In this document: positions 11,801 to 22,495 of the stretch, one piece after another
How positions within the stretch are numbered: position 1 is the first letter of the stretch
Layout: each line of letters begins with the position of its first letter
NCBI GenBank assembly: GCA_012934845.2
Contig: WNNJ02001447.1
Span: forward strand, 51,664 to 115,663
Source of the DNA: Pomphorhynchus laevis
Taxonomy: Eukaryota; Acanthocephala; Palaeacanthocephala; Echinorhynchida; Pomphorhynchidae
Length of the DNA: 64,000 nucleotides
Direction of reading: 5' to 3'
The notes under the pieces: model-generated
Told to the model about the DNA's origin: nothing
Databases searched by the model: none
What the model saw: the letters and a program-made list of their open reading frames with translations, nothing else
Program-made: the position numbers and the translations under genes

Positions 11801-12920
11801 GTAAATTTCAAAATAATATTTAACACATTGAAAAGATGTATAAAAAATCGAATATTCACTCACTTATTAGTTATTTATTAATTGAACGTGTAAAGTTTAT
11901 TTATTACAAAGTCGAATTTTAATAGCCAACTCCTTTTATCACAAAAAATACAAGAAAGACTTTTTTCGTATCAAAAATACGTCTAGTTTTAAATTATTTT
12001 AATCAATGCCTGGTGAACTGACTGTTCATTAATTAACTTTTTTGTCATAAGAAACTATCTGTTTGCAAAATTGGTATTTGATTATTATATGAATTTAACG
12101 TCATCTGGCATATGCTTGACTGCAAAGTCGTGAAAAATCGTAAAACTGAAGTTAAATTCAAAAATAGCCTAATTTATTTAACTATTTTTGATGAAACCAA
12201 GAAAATAGATTTTTTATTTAAATACGATATTTTAATAGCTACTGACATCATTTTCAAATGAAGGATTTTTTTAAATAAATTAACTTTTAGTGAACAAAAT
12301 ACGTAAACCAATCATATAAACACAAATTCAATTAAGGTGCATGATAAAAGAGTAATATACCCCTGCTCACAGTTTACACTAACACCTCTGGAAGTTGGTA
12401 TGGTTCTAACATCCTCACACTAGACAAGTACTATAAAACCAATAACTATATAAGGTATATGTGTAATATAATTATTAAACACACCAGTCCTTTTTCCATC
12501 GACAATTAGCATTATAATTCTCCCGGTATATGTGGCTTATTGTATAAGTCATACAAGAAGCCACAAATATACAGTTAACATCCATAATCATTCAAATCTA
12601 CAAACATAATAAAACAACACTCAAAACAATCGAAAATAGAATTTCAGTAACCAGAACAATGACATGAACATAAATTAGGCGCAATTTCTGCTACATGCCC
12701 GAATTAATAGTCACTTTGACCACTTTCGTACTACAAGAAATCTGATAAAAGATAAGAACCAATTTATATGACGCTAATCTAAATTCAGATTACGAATTCC
12801 TCTAAAGTCAAACCAACTGCTCGATGAGTTATCCAACATCACAGTAGCAATATAACATTTCAGGTTAGTAGCCTTGTTATCAGCAGTAACTTAAATAGTG
12901 AAAATTTGGTCTTTCACTGA
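11801..12920 (+). other. AT-rich intron-like DNA
   Basis: This follows the donor site of the ZGPAT-like exon. No transposon family, RNA gene or further exon was recognised. Confidence 0.4.
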
Positions 12921-12924
12921 TCGC

Positions 12925-13257
12925 TCTATCGGTGATTAATCTTATCGGATATTAATCATATCGGTTATTAATCTTATCGGTTATTAATCTTATCTGTAAT
13001 TAATTTTATCGATGATTAATCTTATCGATAATTAATCTTATCGTTTATTAATCTTATCGTTTATTAATCTTATCGGTTATAAATCTTATCAGTGATTAAT
13101 CTTATTGGTTATTAATATTATCTGTTTTTAATTTTATCGATGATTAATCTTATCGATAATTAATCTTATCGGTTATTAATCTTATCGATTATTAATCTTA
13201 TCGGTTATTAATCTTAACTGTGATTAATCTTATCGATGATTAATGTTATCGATGATA
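12925..13257 (+). repeat. 16-bp tandem repeat, about 20 copies
   Basis: The unit is close to GGTTATTAATCTTATC, with drift at the first four bases. Each unit carries a TAAT core and TTATC (GATA motif on the other strand). The array lies between the ZGPAT-like exons and a Naiad element. Confidence 0.85.
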
Positions 13258-13426
13258 GCCTGATCTAAAGTAATTCTATAATCCTAGTAGAGGTTATAAA
13301 AAAATGAACAATTAAATGTAGCATTATTTCAGCAGGTAAAGCGTGTTTTGCTTTGGAGAAAAGCACCAGTTGTTGGCTTCCTGCCGATATTCTTTCTGAG
13401 CAAAAACAAGGTGTTCAAAGTTAGAT

Positions 13427-13765
13427 TCCGATAGTTATTTCAGAGGAAATACATCATTAGAATGTATTTGACCCCGCTGCTATGTTGGGTAGAGGAGTTA
13501 GGGGCCGAAACCTGATAGCATAGCAGTTCCTCCTGATGACCTCTAATTCTTATTCTGATACAACGTCTGTTATTTATTAGTCAATTCATAAAAATGACGT
13601 TTATTTTAAATTTCATTTTTTTAACTTGATTTAAATTATAGAAAATCTAAAAACAATTATTAATTTTATTATTTAATTATTAAACTTTGATTTAGCATTA
13701 TTATGTTTTGTTTATTTTATTAATTATATTAAATTCGTAGACTCAGTTAGCTGATTTGATTTGTT
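13427..13765 (+). repeat. Left pLTR of Naiad copy B
   Basis: Starts at GATAGTTATTTCAGAGG and ends after ACTCAGTTAGCTGATTT. It is nearly identical to 16937-17272, 22168-22495 and 63597-63925. It contains a hammerhead-like module with strands in unusual order (see the right repeat). Confidence 0.85.
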
Positions 13766-13929
13766 CTACTGACATGTTATTATTGACCTGTGGACTTTGT
13801 TTTCCCGGTAATATGACCTCTGCCAGAAATACTGAAACTATGTATTATTGGTTACGACTTTACTATTATTCTTTCTTATTTTCAAACAAGCATGAATTAT
13901 TAATTCTTAAAAAAGGGAGAAGTTTGCAT

Positions 13930-14165
13930 CCCAAGGTGTTTACACTTTAAAATGTAAACTGCTTCACGTGATCACGTTTAAGAGACCAGGTAATGGCCAA
14001 TAGCTAGGTCGCGTAGCGCGTGGAGTGAAGGTGGTAGATCTTTATAGATCTTGTTCCAGCCTGCAACCGCCTTAAGCAGGGCAGCCCCCTGTCAGATGCT
14101 GCTGGATGGCCCGTTGTAAGTTTAGTCTGAGTCAACTAAACTAGGTGGCGACACCGAAAAAGCAA
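13930..14165 (+). other. Structured 5' leader of Naiad
   Basis: It holds several strong inverted repeats: GTTTACA...TGTAAAC (about 13942-13963), AGATCTTTATAGATCT (14036-14051), AGTTTAGT...ACTAAACT (about 14119-14142) and GGTGGCGACACC (about 14144-14155). The same hairpins recur in copy A (1620-1855) and copy D (22680-22910); the AGATCT stem is kept while its loop differs. It ends just before the ATG at 14193. It could shape translation or RNA processing; no function is shown. Confidence 0.5.
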
Positions 14166-14192
14166 CGTTAAAAATTATGACTTAAAAGTTAC

Positions 14193-15944
14193 ATGTACTC
14201 AACAATATTGGAAAAATACGTAAGTACTAATGATTTCAATTTTAGATCTTTTAAATGTAACAGAAAAAATTGTATAGTTTGTGATGTTATAAATAATAAT
14301 AATTGTATCGTAAGTAATACGACAAACAAATGTTTTTCATTAAATATTAATAATAATTGTAACTGCAATACCGCAGGTGTAGTGTATCTTATACAATGTA
14401 CATGTGGATTGCAATATATAGGAAAAACATATCAAATGTTAAAAACTAGGTTTAGGCAACACATATATAATATACAGCATAATAGTCAAACTATATTTCA
14501 TAAACATATGAGATTAATAGGACATGATATTAAAAACTGTAAATTATTTATTTTAGAACATATTATCGAAGAAAACATTTCTATATTAAATCAAAAACTA
14601 TTAGAAAAAGAAGATTTTTGGATTAAAACGCTTAATTCCATGTACCCATTAGGATTGAATGACGTGGTACAAGGAATTGGCAGAAGTAGTATAATACATA
14701 ATAAACAACTATATTATAATAATCCGGTTAAACGCAAACCAAGAAGTCATGGTGATAAAAGGAATAGGAAAAATAGAGTTAAAAATATTAAAAAAGATAT
14801 GTATATAAATGAACAATTAGAAATATTAAAACAACTTTTAAGTGATAATAAGCTAAAAGATCTTTATGTAAATATAAGAAGTTTTTCTAAAGATATCATA
14901 TGTTCAATAAATCAAAAATTAATTAACGACTATGATAGGCTAAGTTGTATAATAGACAGTTATTGTAATACAAAATACTATAATCGTACAATAAATGTAA
15001 ATAATAACAATAGAAAATATACATTAACCATAAACTTCATTAATAAATGTATAGATAACATAAATATAGCCGGACTTTTAAATAATTCTAAAAGTAAAGA
15101 AATAATAGGGTCAGATTTAAGTAAATATATTCCTAAAATAAGGTATAAACTCCTACCACCATTAGGACGAAAAATTTGTAATTATAATAAAGAATTAAAA
15201 TCAATATGTAACGATAATATTAGAAACATAATGGAAACAGAATGCAATTGTAAAAGTCTTAGTTTTGATAAAATAAATGAACATATATGTACCCATAATC
15301 TAGAATTAATTGAAAATTGTGAATTAAGAAAGCTGCTATCAAAAGGGTATAAATATAGATTAAATAACAACAACGACAAAAATAAAATTTACAATTCGTT
15401 ATATAATAACTTAAATGATTACTTTAGTAAGCTGATTAATAGTGAAAGCTCGAATATATCTAAGATAAAAATTTGGAAAGATTATATATTTGATAAAATT
15501 AAAAATAAAATGAAAATAACAAACAATTATAAAAGGAAAGATAAAATTAATAAAGATATGTATAAAGAACTTACTAAATTAAAGGATAACTATATAATAA
15601 CAACTATTGATAAAGCTAGTAATAACTTTGTCTTCATATGCAAAAAGCTTTATTATGATATACTAATGAAAGAGGTTAATTCTAATGATTTAAATGTAAA
15701 TCCAGCATATGAACGTAGTGAGTTGAGTTTAGAAACAATTATTACAAGTCACTGTTCTATAATGGATAAAAAGGGTATAAAGGTTGAATTAGATAATAAA
15801 ACTATACCTATATTATATTGGAATCCAAAATTACATAAAAATCCAATAAAACCTAGGTTCATATGTAGTGCGTTTAAATGTACATTAAAACCACTTTCTG
15901 TTTATATGAATAAAATACTTAAAGTAATTAAAGCACACTTTTAA
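14193..15944 (+). CDS. Naiad copy B protein: GIY-YIG endonuclease plus first RT blocks
   Basis: The 583-codon frame opens with a cysteine cluster CNRKNCIVC (residues about 24-32) and CNCN. The GIY-YIG nuclease follows: GVVYLIQCTCGLQYIGKT, with Arg in KTRFRQHI and the Glu in EKEDFWIKTL (residues about 63-150). After a basic, Asn-rich linker and a second cysteine block (ECNC...ICTHN) come RT block 1 (TTIDKASNNFVFICKK) and block 2 (YWNPKLHKNPIKPRFICSA). The frame stops early at 15942 because of a run-length change in TTTTAAAAAA; copy C differs by one A in the same run. The start was chosen because it follows the conserved leader and begins MYSTILEKY in all copies. The enzyme would copy element RNA at a nuclease-made nick. 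Confidence 0.85.
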   Translation: MYSTILEKYVSTNDFNFRSFKCNRKNCIVCDVINNNNCIVSNTTNKCFSLNINNNCNCNTAGVVYLIQCTCGLQYIGKTYQMLKTRFRQHIYNIQHNSQTIFHKHMRLIGHDIKNCKLFILEHIIEENISILNQKLLEKEDFWIKTLNSMYPLGLNDVVQGIGRSSIIHNKQLYYNNPVKRKPRSHGDKRNRKNRVKNIKKDMYINEQLEILKQLLSDNKLKDLYVNIRSFSKDIICSINQKLINDYDRLSCIIDSYCNTKYYNRTINVNNNNRKYTLTINFINKCIDNINIAGLLNNSKSKEIIGSDLSKYIPKIRYKLLPPLGRKICNYNKELKSICNDNIRNIMETECNCKSLSFDKINEHICTHNLELIENCELRKLLSKGYKYRLNNNNDKNKIYNSLYNNLNDYFSKLINSESSNISKIKIWKDYIFDKIKNKMKITNNYKRKDKINKDMYKELTKLKDNYIITTIDKASNNFVFICKKLYYDILMKEVNSNDLNVNPAYERSELSLETIITSHCSIMDKKGIKVELDNKTIPILYWNPKLHKNPIKPRFICSAFKCTLKPLSVYMNKILKVIKAHF

Positions 15945-15947
15945 AAA

Positions 15948-16908
15948 ATATTGCAAGGTAATCGAAATTAATACTGGTATAAAACACTATTTCAGTATTA
16001 ATTCTACAAAAGAATTTTTAGAACAGACAAAAGGAATAAATTTTCAAAATATAAATACATACGATTTTAGTACGCTTTATACAAATCTAGATTTAGTAGA
16101 TATTAAAGAAGCGTTAGTAAAATTAATTAATCTTATATTCGGAAAAAGATATACATATATATGTTATAATAATTATAACGCCTATCTAACAAAAATTAAA
16201 CCATCAAATAAATATAAATATATGGATAAAATTGAATTAATAGAATCCTTAAATATTTTGATAAATCAAAATTATTTAAAAGTAGGGACATCTATATTTA
16301 GACAAGTAAAAGGTGTTCCAATGGGTGGTAATAGTAGCCCAATTATAGCTGACTTGTTTTTAAGCTTTATAGAATATGAATTTGTTCATAACTGTGTAAA
16401 AACTAAATCTAAACAATATAAATATATGAAATATATGTTTCGATACATTGATGATATATGTGTATTTAATTCTAATAATTTTTATTCAATTAGTGAGCAC
16501 ATTTATCCAGAAAGCCTTATTCTTAACAAAACCAATATTAATGATAAAGAAGGTGTATATCTAGATATGAACATTAAATTAACATTAACTAAAACTACTA
16601 TTAATTTATATCGTAAAGATGACATATTTAAATTTACAAGAAACATATTTTTGCATGAGCATTCATGCATACCATATAATATAAAATATAATACATTAAA
16701 TAATGAAATTTTAAGAATTGCAACAATATGTAATGATATTGGCTTTCTTCAAAATCATTTAAATAATTTAATAGATACATATTTTAAACTAGGTTACTAT
16801 AAAAATAACATCAAGCAGAAAATAGTAAAATATATAAATCAACACAATAATATAAAGAATAAATTTAAACTCTTAAGTGGCAAATTTTTATGGATGAATA
16901 ATAAATAA
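15948..16908 (+). CDS. Naiad copy B protein, continuation: RT catalytic core and thumb
   Basis: This frame carries VIEINTGIKHYF, then NTYDFSTLYTNL (RT block 3), QVKGVPMGGNSSPIIADL (block 4), the catalytic FRYIDDICVF (block 5) and GVYLDMNIKL (block 6). A thumb region ends with KLLSGKFLWMNNK and a TAA. The two frames are offset only by the homopolymer-run difference near 15940. An internal Met at 16222 is unlikely to be a natural start because RT block 3 lies upstream of it. All catalytic aspartates are present. Confidence 0.85.
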
Positions 16909-16936
16909 TATACTTTGCATTAGAATAAGATACTAG

Positions 16937-17272
16937 ATAGTTATTTCAGAGGAAATACATCATTAGCATGTATTTGGCCCCGCTGCTATGTTGGGTAGAG
17001 GAGTTAGGGGCCGAAACCTGATAGCATAGCAGTTCCTCCTGATGACCTCTAATTCTTATTCTGATACAACGTCTGTTATTTATTAGTCAATTCATAAAAA
17101 TGACGTTTATTTTAAATTTCATTTTTTATTTTAACTTGATTTAAATTATAGAAAATCTAAAAACAATTATTAATTTTATTATTTAATTATTAAATTTTGA
17201 TTTAGCATTATTATGTTTTGTTTATTTTATAATTATATTAAAATACGTAGACTCAGTTAGCTGATTTAATTT
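16937..17272 (+). repeat. Right pLTR of Naiad copy B
   Basis: Direct repeat of the left terminus, beginning 28 bp after the ORF stop and ending at the shared word TAGCTGATTT. Penelope-like elements typically have such repeats because tandem copies are inserted with partial truncation. Confidence 0.85.
16976..17052 (+). ncRNA. Hammerhead-like module with reversed strand order in the Naiad pLTR (candidate)
   Basis: In order along the RNA are CTGCTATG (16983-16990), GGGTA then GAGGA (16993-17002), TTAGGGG (17004-17010), GAAA (17013-17016), CATAGCAG (17025-17032), TCCTC (17034-17038), CTGATGA (17039-17045) and CCTCTAA (17046-17052). CTGCTATG/CATAGCAG would form stem III, GAGGA/TCCTC stem I and TTAGGGG/CCTCTAA stem II around hammerhead core words. 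The order is not the canonical one, two C residues separate stem II from GAAA, and the usual G10.1-C11.1 pair is missing. An alternative GGCCCC/GGGGCC helix competes. This is a candidate only. Confidence 0.4.
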
Positions 17273-17930
17273 ATAAAGACCGTTATTTTGAAACCAAATG
17301 AAATCTTCGTTTCAGGTATTTCCGCTGTTCTAAGCATAAATATTAGTGTATTAAAAAGTCAAATAACATAATATTTAATTATTCTATGTTTTAAAATGTC
17401 AAAAATATAATATTTTATTATTTATTTTGTAATGATACAATTGCATTTAATCTATAATATTTCTATTAAATTATTTGTTTTTTTACAAAATTATAAATTT
17501 TTCAAAATAATAAAAGAGTTCTAACAGTTTGTTCAAGGATGCTATGTTTCGATACACTCATACAAGCGGATGCCGAACGCTCTTTTTGTGGTCTATAATT
17601 TTCTTGTCTCTTGCTTGAAATACGATGGGTTATAAGCTGAATAATTCTATTTGTATGATTCCAGTTCGGCCAAATGTCGAAAATACAATGGGACAAAAGT
17701 GTCCTTGTTTAATTTCTCTCTTTCGTGATATTTTTTGGTTTACTTTCCTATTAGTACTCGTAAAACGATCGACTTTCTTTGCTCATGTATGATTCAACAG
17801 TAATATTCGATAGACAAACATTACAACTGAAATTGTGTTATTTTGTCTCTCAAACCTTTTTAGATCAAACTTTTTTAAGGGTATAAATATTGATTTAATA
17901 AATATATTAAATATATTTAAATATATAAAG
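17273..17930. other. AT-rich DNA, no gene recognised
   Basis: A short GC-richer patch at about 17540-17700 has a 64-codon minus-strand frame without any recognisable motif. Otherwise this is featureless AT-rich sequence between the Naiad and an RTE-type LINE. Confidence 0.35.
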
Positions 17931-20890
17931 CAGAGCAGTTAAAACATGTTGTATGAAAACTAAAAGGCCTTAACAGGCCGTAGGTTACAACCGACAAAAG
18001 GAAAACCAAAAATAAGAATAAAGCAGATCAGTTAAAACATGTTGTCATACGAATCCATGCATGAAGTCTGTCTTGAGCCACCTTCACCAATTCAGTTCTC
18101 CAATTCCGTTTGAATTGCTTCCAGCCAACATTTGAAACCGCGTCATTTTCGAATGTTTTTTAATGTGTATGTTTTGCTCTACCTCAGTGACGTTTCCAGT
18201 GTAAGTCATTGCTCGAAAGGGACACCATTTTTGGAATACGTACATTTTTAATACGTGCATTTTCCATACGCAGAACATGTCCAAGAAAACTTAATCTGTT
18301 TTTTATTTTAATTTGAATTACAGAATCCCAATACCGCATTTTTACGCACAGTGTCATTTGGTATATGCTGCAGTGGATTTATTCTTGCAATCCGCCTAAG
18401 CCATTTATTTTCTGCAGTCATTACTATTCTGGCTGTGCTATTTTTTTCAGGCCAGCATTCCGATCCGTCAACAGAACTGGACGAACTATCGAAGTGTAAA
18501 CTCGAACTTTAGTATTCATTAATTGCTTTCTATCACGCCATATCTATTTAGTCGGTTAAAACTTTTGCTTGGTGTCACATTTGCATTCGTTGGATATTAC
18601 CGTACCCAGGTATTTAAAGGCGTGTACATGTTCAAGCAATTGTTCTTTTAATTTTATATAAAAATGAGGATGACAAAACGATAGTATTTTGCATTTCGAA
18701 ACGTTTAGAGTTAGGCCATATTTTGCTGAAGCAGTATGAATTCTAGTAATCATATATTGTAAATCAGCTGCAGTTTCCGCTAAAAGAGAGACATCGTCAG
18801 CATATGTGAGATCAGTGTGTAAACAATTGTTAGAATTCGAACCTTAAATCCATTAAGATACGCAGCGAGAATATTTGATCTACGCAGCCTCTGAGGCCTG
18901 AAACCTGCTTGATTCTCTCGAAGTTGAGATTATATCAATAGGCGAATTCTATTTAGAATGATCGATTCGAAAACTTTATAGGCAACAGGTAAGAGTGAAA
19001 TACCCCGATAGCTTGAGCAGTCACAATGATCGCCTTTTTTAAAAACAAGGATTATGAATGATGTTTCCTAATCTCCAGGAATCCTCTACTGTTCCCAAAT
19101 ATCGCCAAATAGTTTGTGCAACCATTCCAGCCCCACATGGCCACGTGCTCTTAACAACTTAGGTAGGACACTATGGGGACCCGATGCTTTACTAGATTTT
19201 AAGCTATTTACTGCTGCTGTGATCTCTACTAATGATAGTGGGGGCAACTTCAACATCATTGGTGAAGTTGCTTCACCATTATTTTTAACTGAATTATAGA
19301 GCCCTTTTAAGTACTCTGTCCATCGATTACTGCAACTTTTACTATTTAAGAGATGAACCGATTTATCTTTATTTAGTAAGTATGGTTTGTTATATCAGGC
19401 TTATCGTCTGAATACCGCCTTATTAACTGGAAACATTTGCGAGAGTTGCCATTAAAAGTAGCATTTTCCAATTGTGTGGCGAGATCTTTCCAGAAACTTT
19501 CCTTATCATTACGGATGCTCAATCTAAGAAGTTTTGTAATTTCAGACAACTTTTCTCTGGATGAAGATCCTATTGTAGCTTTCCGTATCTCTTATATATT
19601 CAGAGTTGTTTTACTAATTCATGACTTTCTGGTATTTTGCTTTCGAGGAAGAAGTTGAGAGGCGGTAGAGCGTATAGCCTTTCGCAGTTGTGTCCATCTA
19701 TCATTAACGTTTAAAGGTTTGTGCGGTTTACCAAATATTTGACTAAGCTTGTTTTCAAAGTTAATTCTGGTATTTTTGCCATTTATTAAGCGAGTGTCTA
19801 AGAAGTCAGCTTTAAGTCGTTGACTTGAGTGAAACTATAATCGTTGTAATTTCATCAATAAAAGATCATGGTCAGTTATTACATCTGTTCTCCAATATGA
19901 TCTGCAATCAGCTATCATACTACGACATCTTCTTCGAACGAGAATGTAATCGATTTGAATACGCCCCTGTTCATTCGGAAACTTCCATGTTTCAAGATGA
20001 CGTCTTTTATGTTGAAAACATGAATTTGTTGTAATGAGATCATGGTTAAGAAGTATGTTCATTAAATTTTCGCCATTTGGGCATATATGTCTTCCAATCG
20101 CTTGCTTACCCACAAAAATGACTGTCAAGTCTTAGGTCTGGAGTTGCGCATTGAAGTCACATCTAACTACAAGGGAATCTCGTAAAGGCACACTGCCGAA
20201 AGCAAAGTCAAGATCTTCGTAGAAAGCACCTACTGGCGATTGATAGGTTGAGTTCGTGAGAGCATACACACTCAATATTATCCAGTGCGCATTCTTTCCC
20301 TTTAAACGAATTAAGGTCAGTCTGTCATTTATCGGCTGCTAAACACTTAGATGGTAAGCTAAACGAGTACGAATGATAACTGCCACCCCGTTTCGACCGG
20401 AGTTGTCAGTAGGGCAAGAGTGGTACATTGTAAAACTATAATTTTCATTTGGAACATTGATGCATGATTTATTAGTATCAGGTAATCGGCATTCGGAGAT
20501 GCAACAAATATCGACTTTGGGCATATCCAAAGTACGTGCTAGCATACTTGATTGGTCAGGTTGGAGAAGACTCCTAGCACGGATGGTAGCGATGCGGATG
20601 TGACACAGACCCTGGCTTCGAAATCCGGAAAAACAAGTCTGATGATCCTTTGAATTAGTATTTGAGAATTGATCAAGTTTTGTAGACGCTAATCCCTTCA
20701 CTTTTCATTTTATATTTTCAGGTATGGTGTAGAGCCTGAGATACCACGAGGGTTTGCCACACCCAAGGGAGCACATAACCTTTTTTGATAGCGGGACATA
20801 CTCACTATGTCAGTGTATTATCCCGGATTCCGGTATATAGCACTTTATAGAAATACCGGTTGCTAATCAGTGTTTCACCAGCTTCATAAT
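17931..20890 (-). mobile_element. RTE-type LINE, decayed, near full coding length
   Basis: Reading the minus strand, an AP-like endonuclease starts near 20700, with IRARSLLQPDQ, CISECRLPDT, DNSGRNGVAVIIRTRL (20339-20640), QIDYILVRRR and a TDHDLLL end motif (19835-19990). RT follows with KKGDHCDCSSYRGISLLPVAYKVFE-like blocks near 19000, ENQAGFRP, YADDVSLLAE (about 18790), NVSKCKILSF and FKYLGTVIS (18556-18753). The 3' end has SFLGHVLRM, NVGWKQFKRNW-like residues and a short 3' UTR near 17931-18050. The endonuclease and the FLGH motif are typical of RTE-clade LINEs. Stops and frameshifts are numerous. The GC-containing sequence up to about 20890 is probably its 5' UTR. Confidence 0.8.
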
Positions 20891-21085
20891 ACACCAGTTG
20901 GCTCTCCACGGCTGCTTATTGAATCACATCATAGTTTATGTTGCAGGTAACGACATGAAACATGAACCACATCCCATCCATGAACCACATCATGGATGGG
21001 CTGTTACACCATCCGCAACCCGGAGGACGCGCTGGATAACCTTAGCTAGGCCACCAGGATGTGACCTAGCCGAGGCTATTATATA
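20891..21085. other. Junction segment with a perfect hairpin
   Basis: CCCATCCATGAACC...CATGGATGGG (about 20973-21001) forms a hairpin. The right part, with CTAGGCCACCAGG and a TA-rich end, leads directly into the truncated Naiad copy C at 21086. It may belong to the 5' end of the RTE-type element. Confidence 0.35.
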
Positions 21086-22495
21086 TAATATAATAACACC
21101 TAGGTTTATATGTAGTGCTTTTAAGTGTACATTAAAACAACTTTCTGTTTATATGAATAAAATACTAAAAGTAATTAAAGCACACTTAAAAAATATTGCA
21201 AGGTAATCGAAATTAATACTGGTATAAAACACTATTTCAGTATTAATTCTACAAAAGAATTTTAAAGCTCACAAAAGGAATAAATTTTTAAAATATAAAT
21301 ACGTACGATTTTAGTACGCTTTATACAAATCTAAGTTTAGTAGATATTAAAGAAGCGTTAGTAAAATAAATTAATCTTATATTCGGAAAAAGATATGTTA
21401 TAATTATTATAACGCCTATCTAACAAAAATTAAATCATCAAATAAATATAAATATATGGATAAAATTGAATTAATAGAATCCTTAAATATTTTGATAAAT
21501 CAAAATTATTTAAAAGTAGGGACATCTATATTTAGACAAGTAAAAGGTGTTCCAATGGGTGGTAATAGTAGCCCAATTATAGCTGACTTGTTTTTAAGCT
21601 TTATAGAATATGAATTTGTTCATAACTGTGTAAAAACTAAATCTAAACAATGTAGATATATGAAATATATGTTTCGATACATTGATGATATATGTGTATT
21701 TAATTCTAATAATTTTTATTCAATTAGTGAGCACATTTATCCAGAAAGCCTTATTCTTAACAAAACCAATATTAATGATAAAGAAGGTGTATATCTAGAT
21801 ATGAACATTAAATTAACATTAACTAAAACTACTATTAATTTATATCGTAAAGATGACATATTTAAATTTACAAGCAACATATTTTTGCATGAGCATTCAT
21901 GCGTACCATATCATTTAAAATAGAATACATTAAATAATGAAATTTTAAGAATTGCAACAATATGTAATGATATTGGCTTTCTTCAAAATCATTTAAATAA
22001 TTTAATAGATACATATTTTAAACTAGGTTACTATAAAAATAAAATCAAGCAGAAAATAGTAAAATATATAAATCAACACAATAATATAAAGAATAAATTT
22101 AAACTCTTAAGTGGCAAATTTTTATGGATGGATAATAAATAATATACTTTGTATTAGAATAAGATACTAGATAGTTATTTCAGAGGAAATACATCATTAG
22201 CATGTATTTGGCCCCGCTGCTATGTTGGGTAGAGGAGTTAGGGGCCGAAACCTGATAGCATAGCAGTTCCTCCTGATGACCTCTAATTCTTATTCTGATA
22301 CAACGTCTGTTATTTATTAGTCAATTTATAAAAATGACTTTTTAAATTTCAATTTTTTATTTTAACTTAATTTAAATTATAGAAAATCTAAAAACAATTA
22401 TTAATTTTATTATTTAATTATTAAATTTTGATTTAGCATTATTATGTTTTGTTTATTTTATAATTATGTATAATACGTAGACTCAGTTAGCTGAT
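21086..22495 (+). mobile_element. Naiad-type element copy C, 5'-truncated
   Basis: It begins inside RT block 2 (PRFICSAFKCTLK at about 21104) and runs through blocks 3 to 6 to a complete 3' pLTR (22168-22495). The RT core QVKGVPMGGNSS, FRYIDDICVF and LDMNIKL is intact at 21456-21923. A stop near 21920 (the codon after YHLK) and a small deletion at about 21395 break the frame. Its 3' pLTR continues without a gap into the leader of copy D. Confidence 0.85.

Larger units (their letters stand above)
13427..17272 (+). mobile_element. Naiad-type Penelope-like element, best copy B
   Basis: Direct terminal repeats (pLTRs) of about 340 bp lie at 13427-13765 and 16937-17272. Between them are a structured leader, one long ORF and a short 3' UTR. 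The ORF has the GIY-YIG nuclease before the reverse transcriptase, the permuted order described for the Naiad/Chlamys branch of Penelope-like elements; canonical Penelopes have it at the C-terminus. Only one reading-frame break is evident, a length change in a T/A run at about 15938-15948, so the copy looks young. Its expansions elsewhere in the window supply the family comparison. Confidence 0.9.

Noticed and set aside
13756-13950. 64-codon plus-strand frame between the Naiad pLTR and leader
   Set aside because: It lies in a conserved non-coding leader, has no family motif and is not kept open in copy D.
16976-17052. HDV-like ribozyme in the Naiad pLTR, because GGCCCC/GGGGCC and CTGCTATG/CATAGCAG form a nested pseudoknot
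   Set aside because: No P3 hairpin of the right shape and no recognisable catalytic-C joining segment; the GGCCCC arm is not conserved in older copies.
17502-17696. Possible host exon on the minus strand
   Set aside because: No motif, no convincing splice sites with matching phase, and no neighbour exon.
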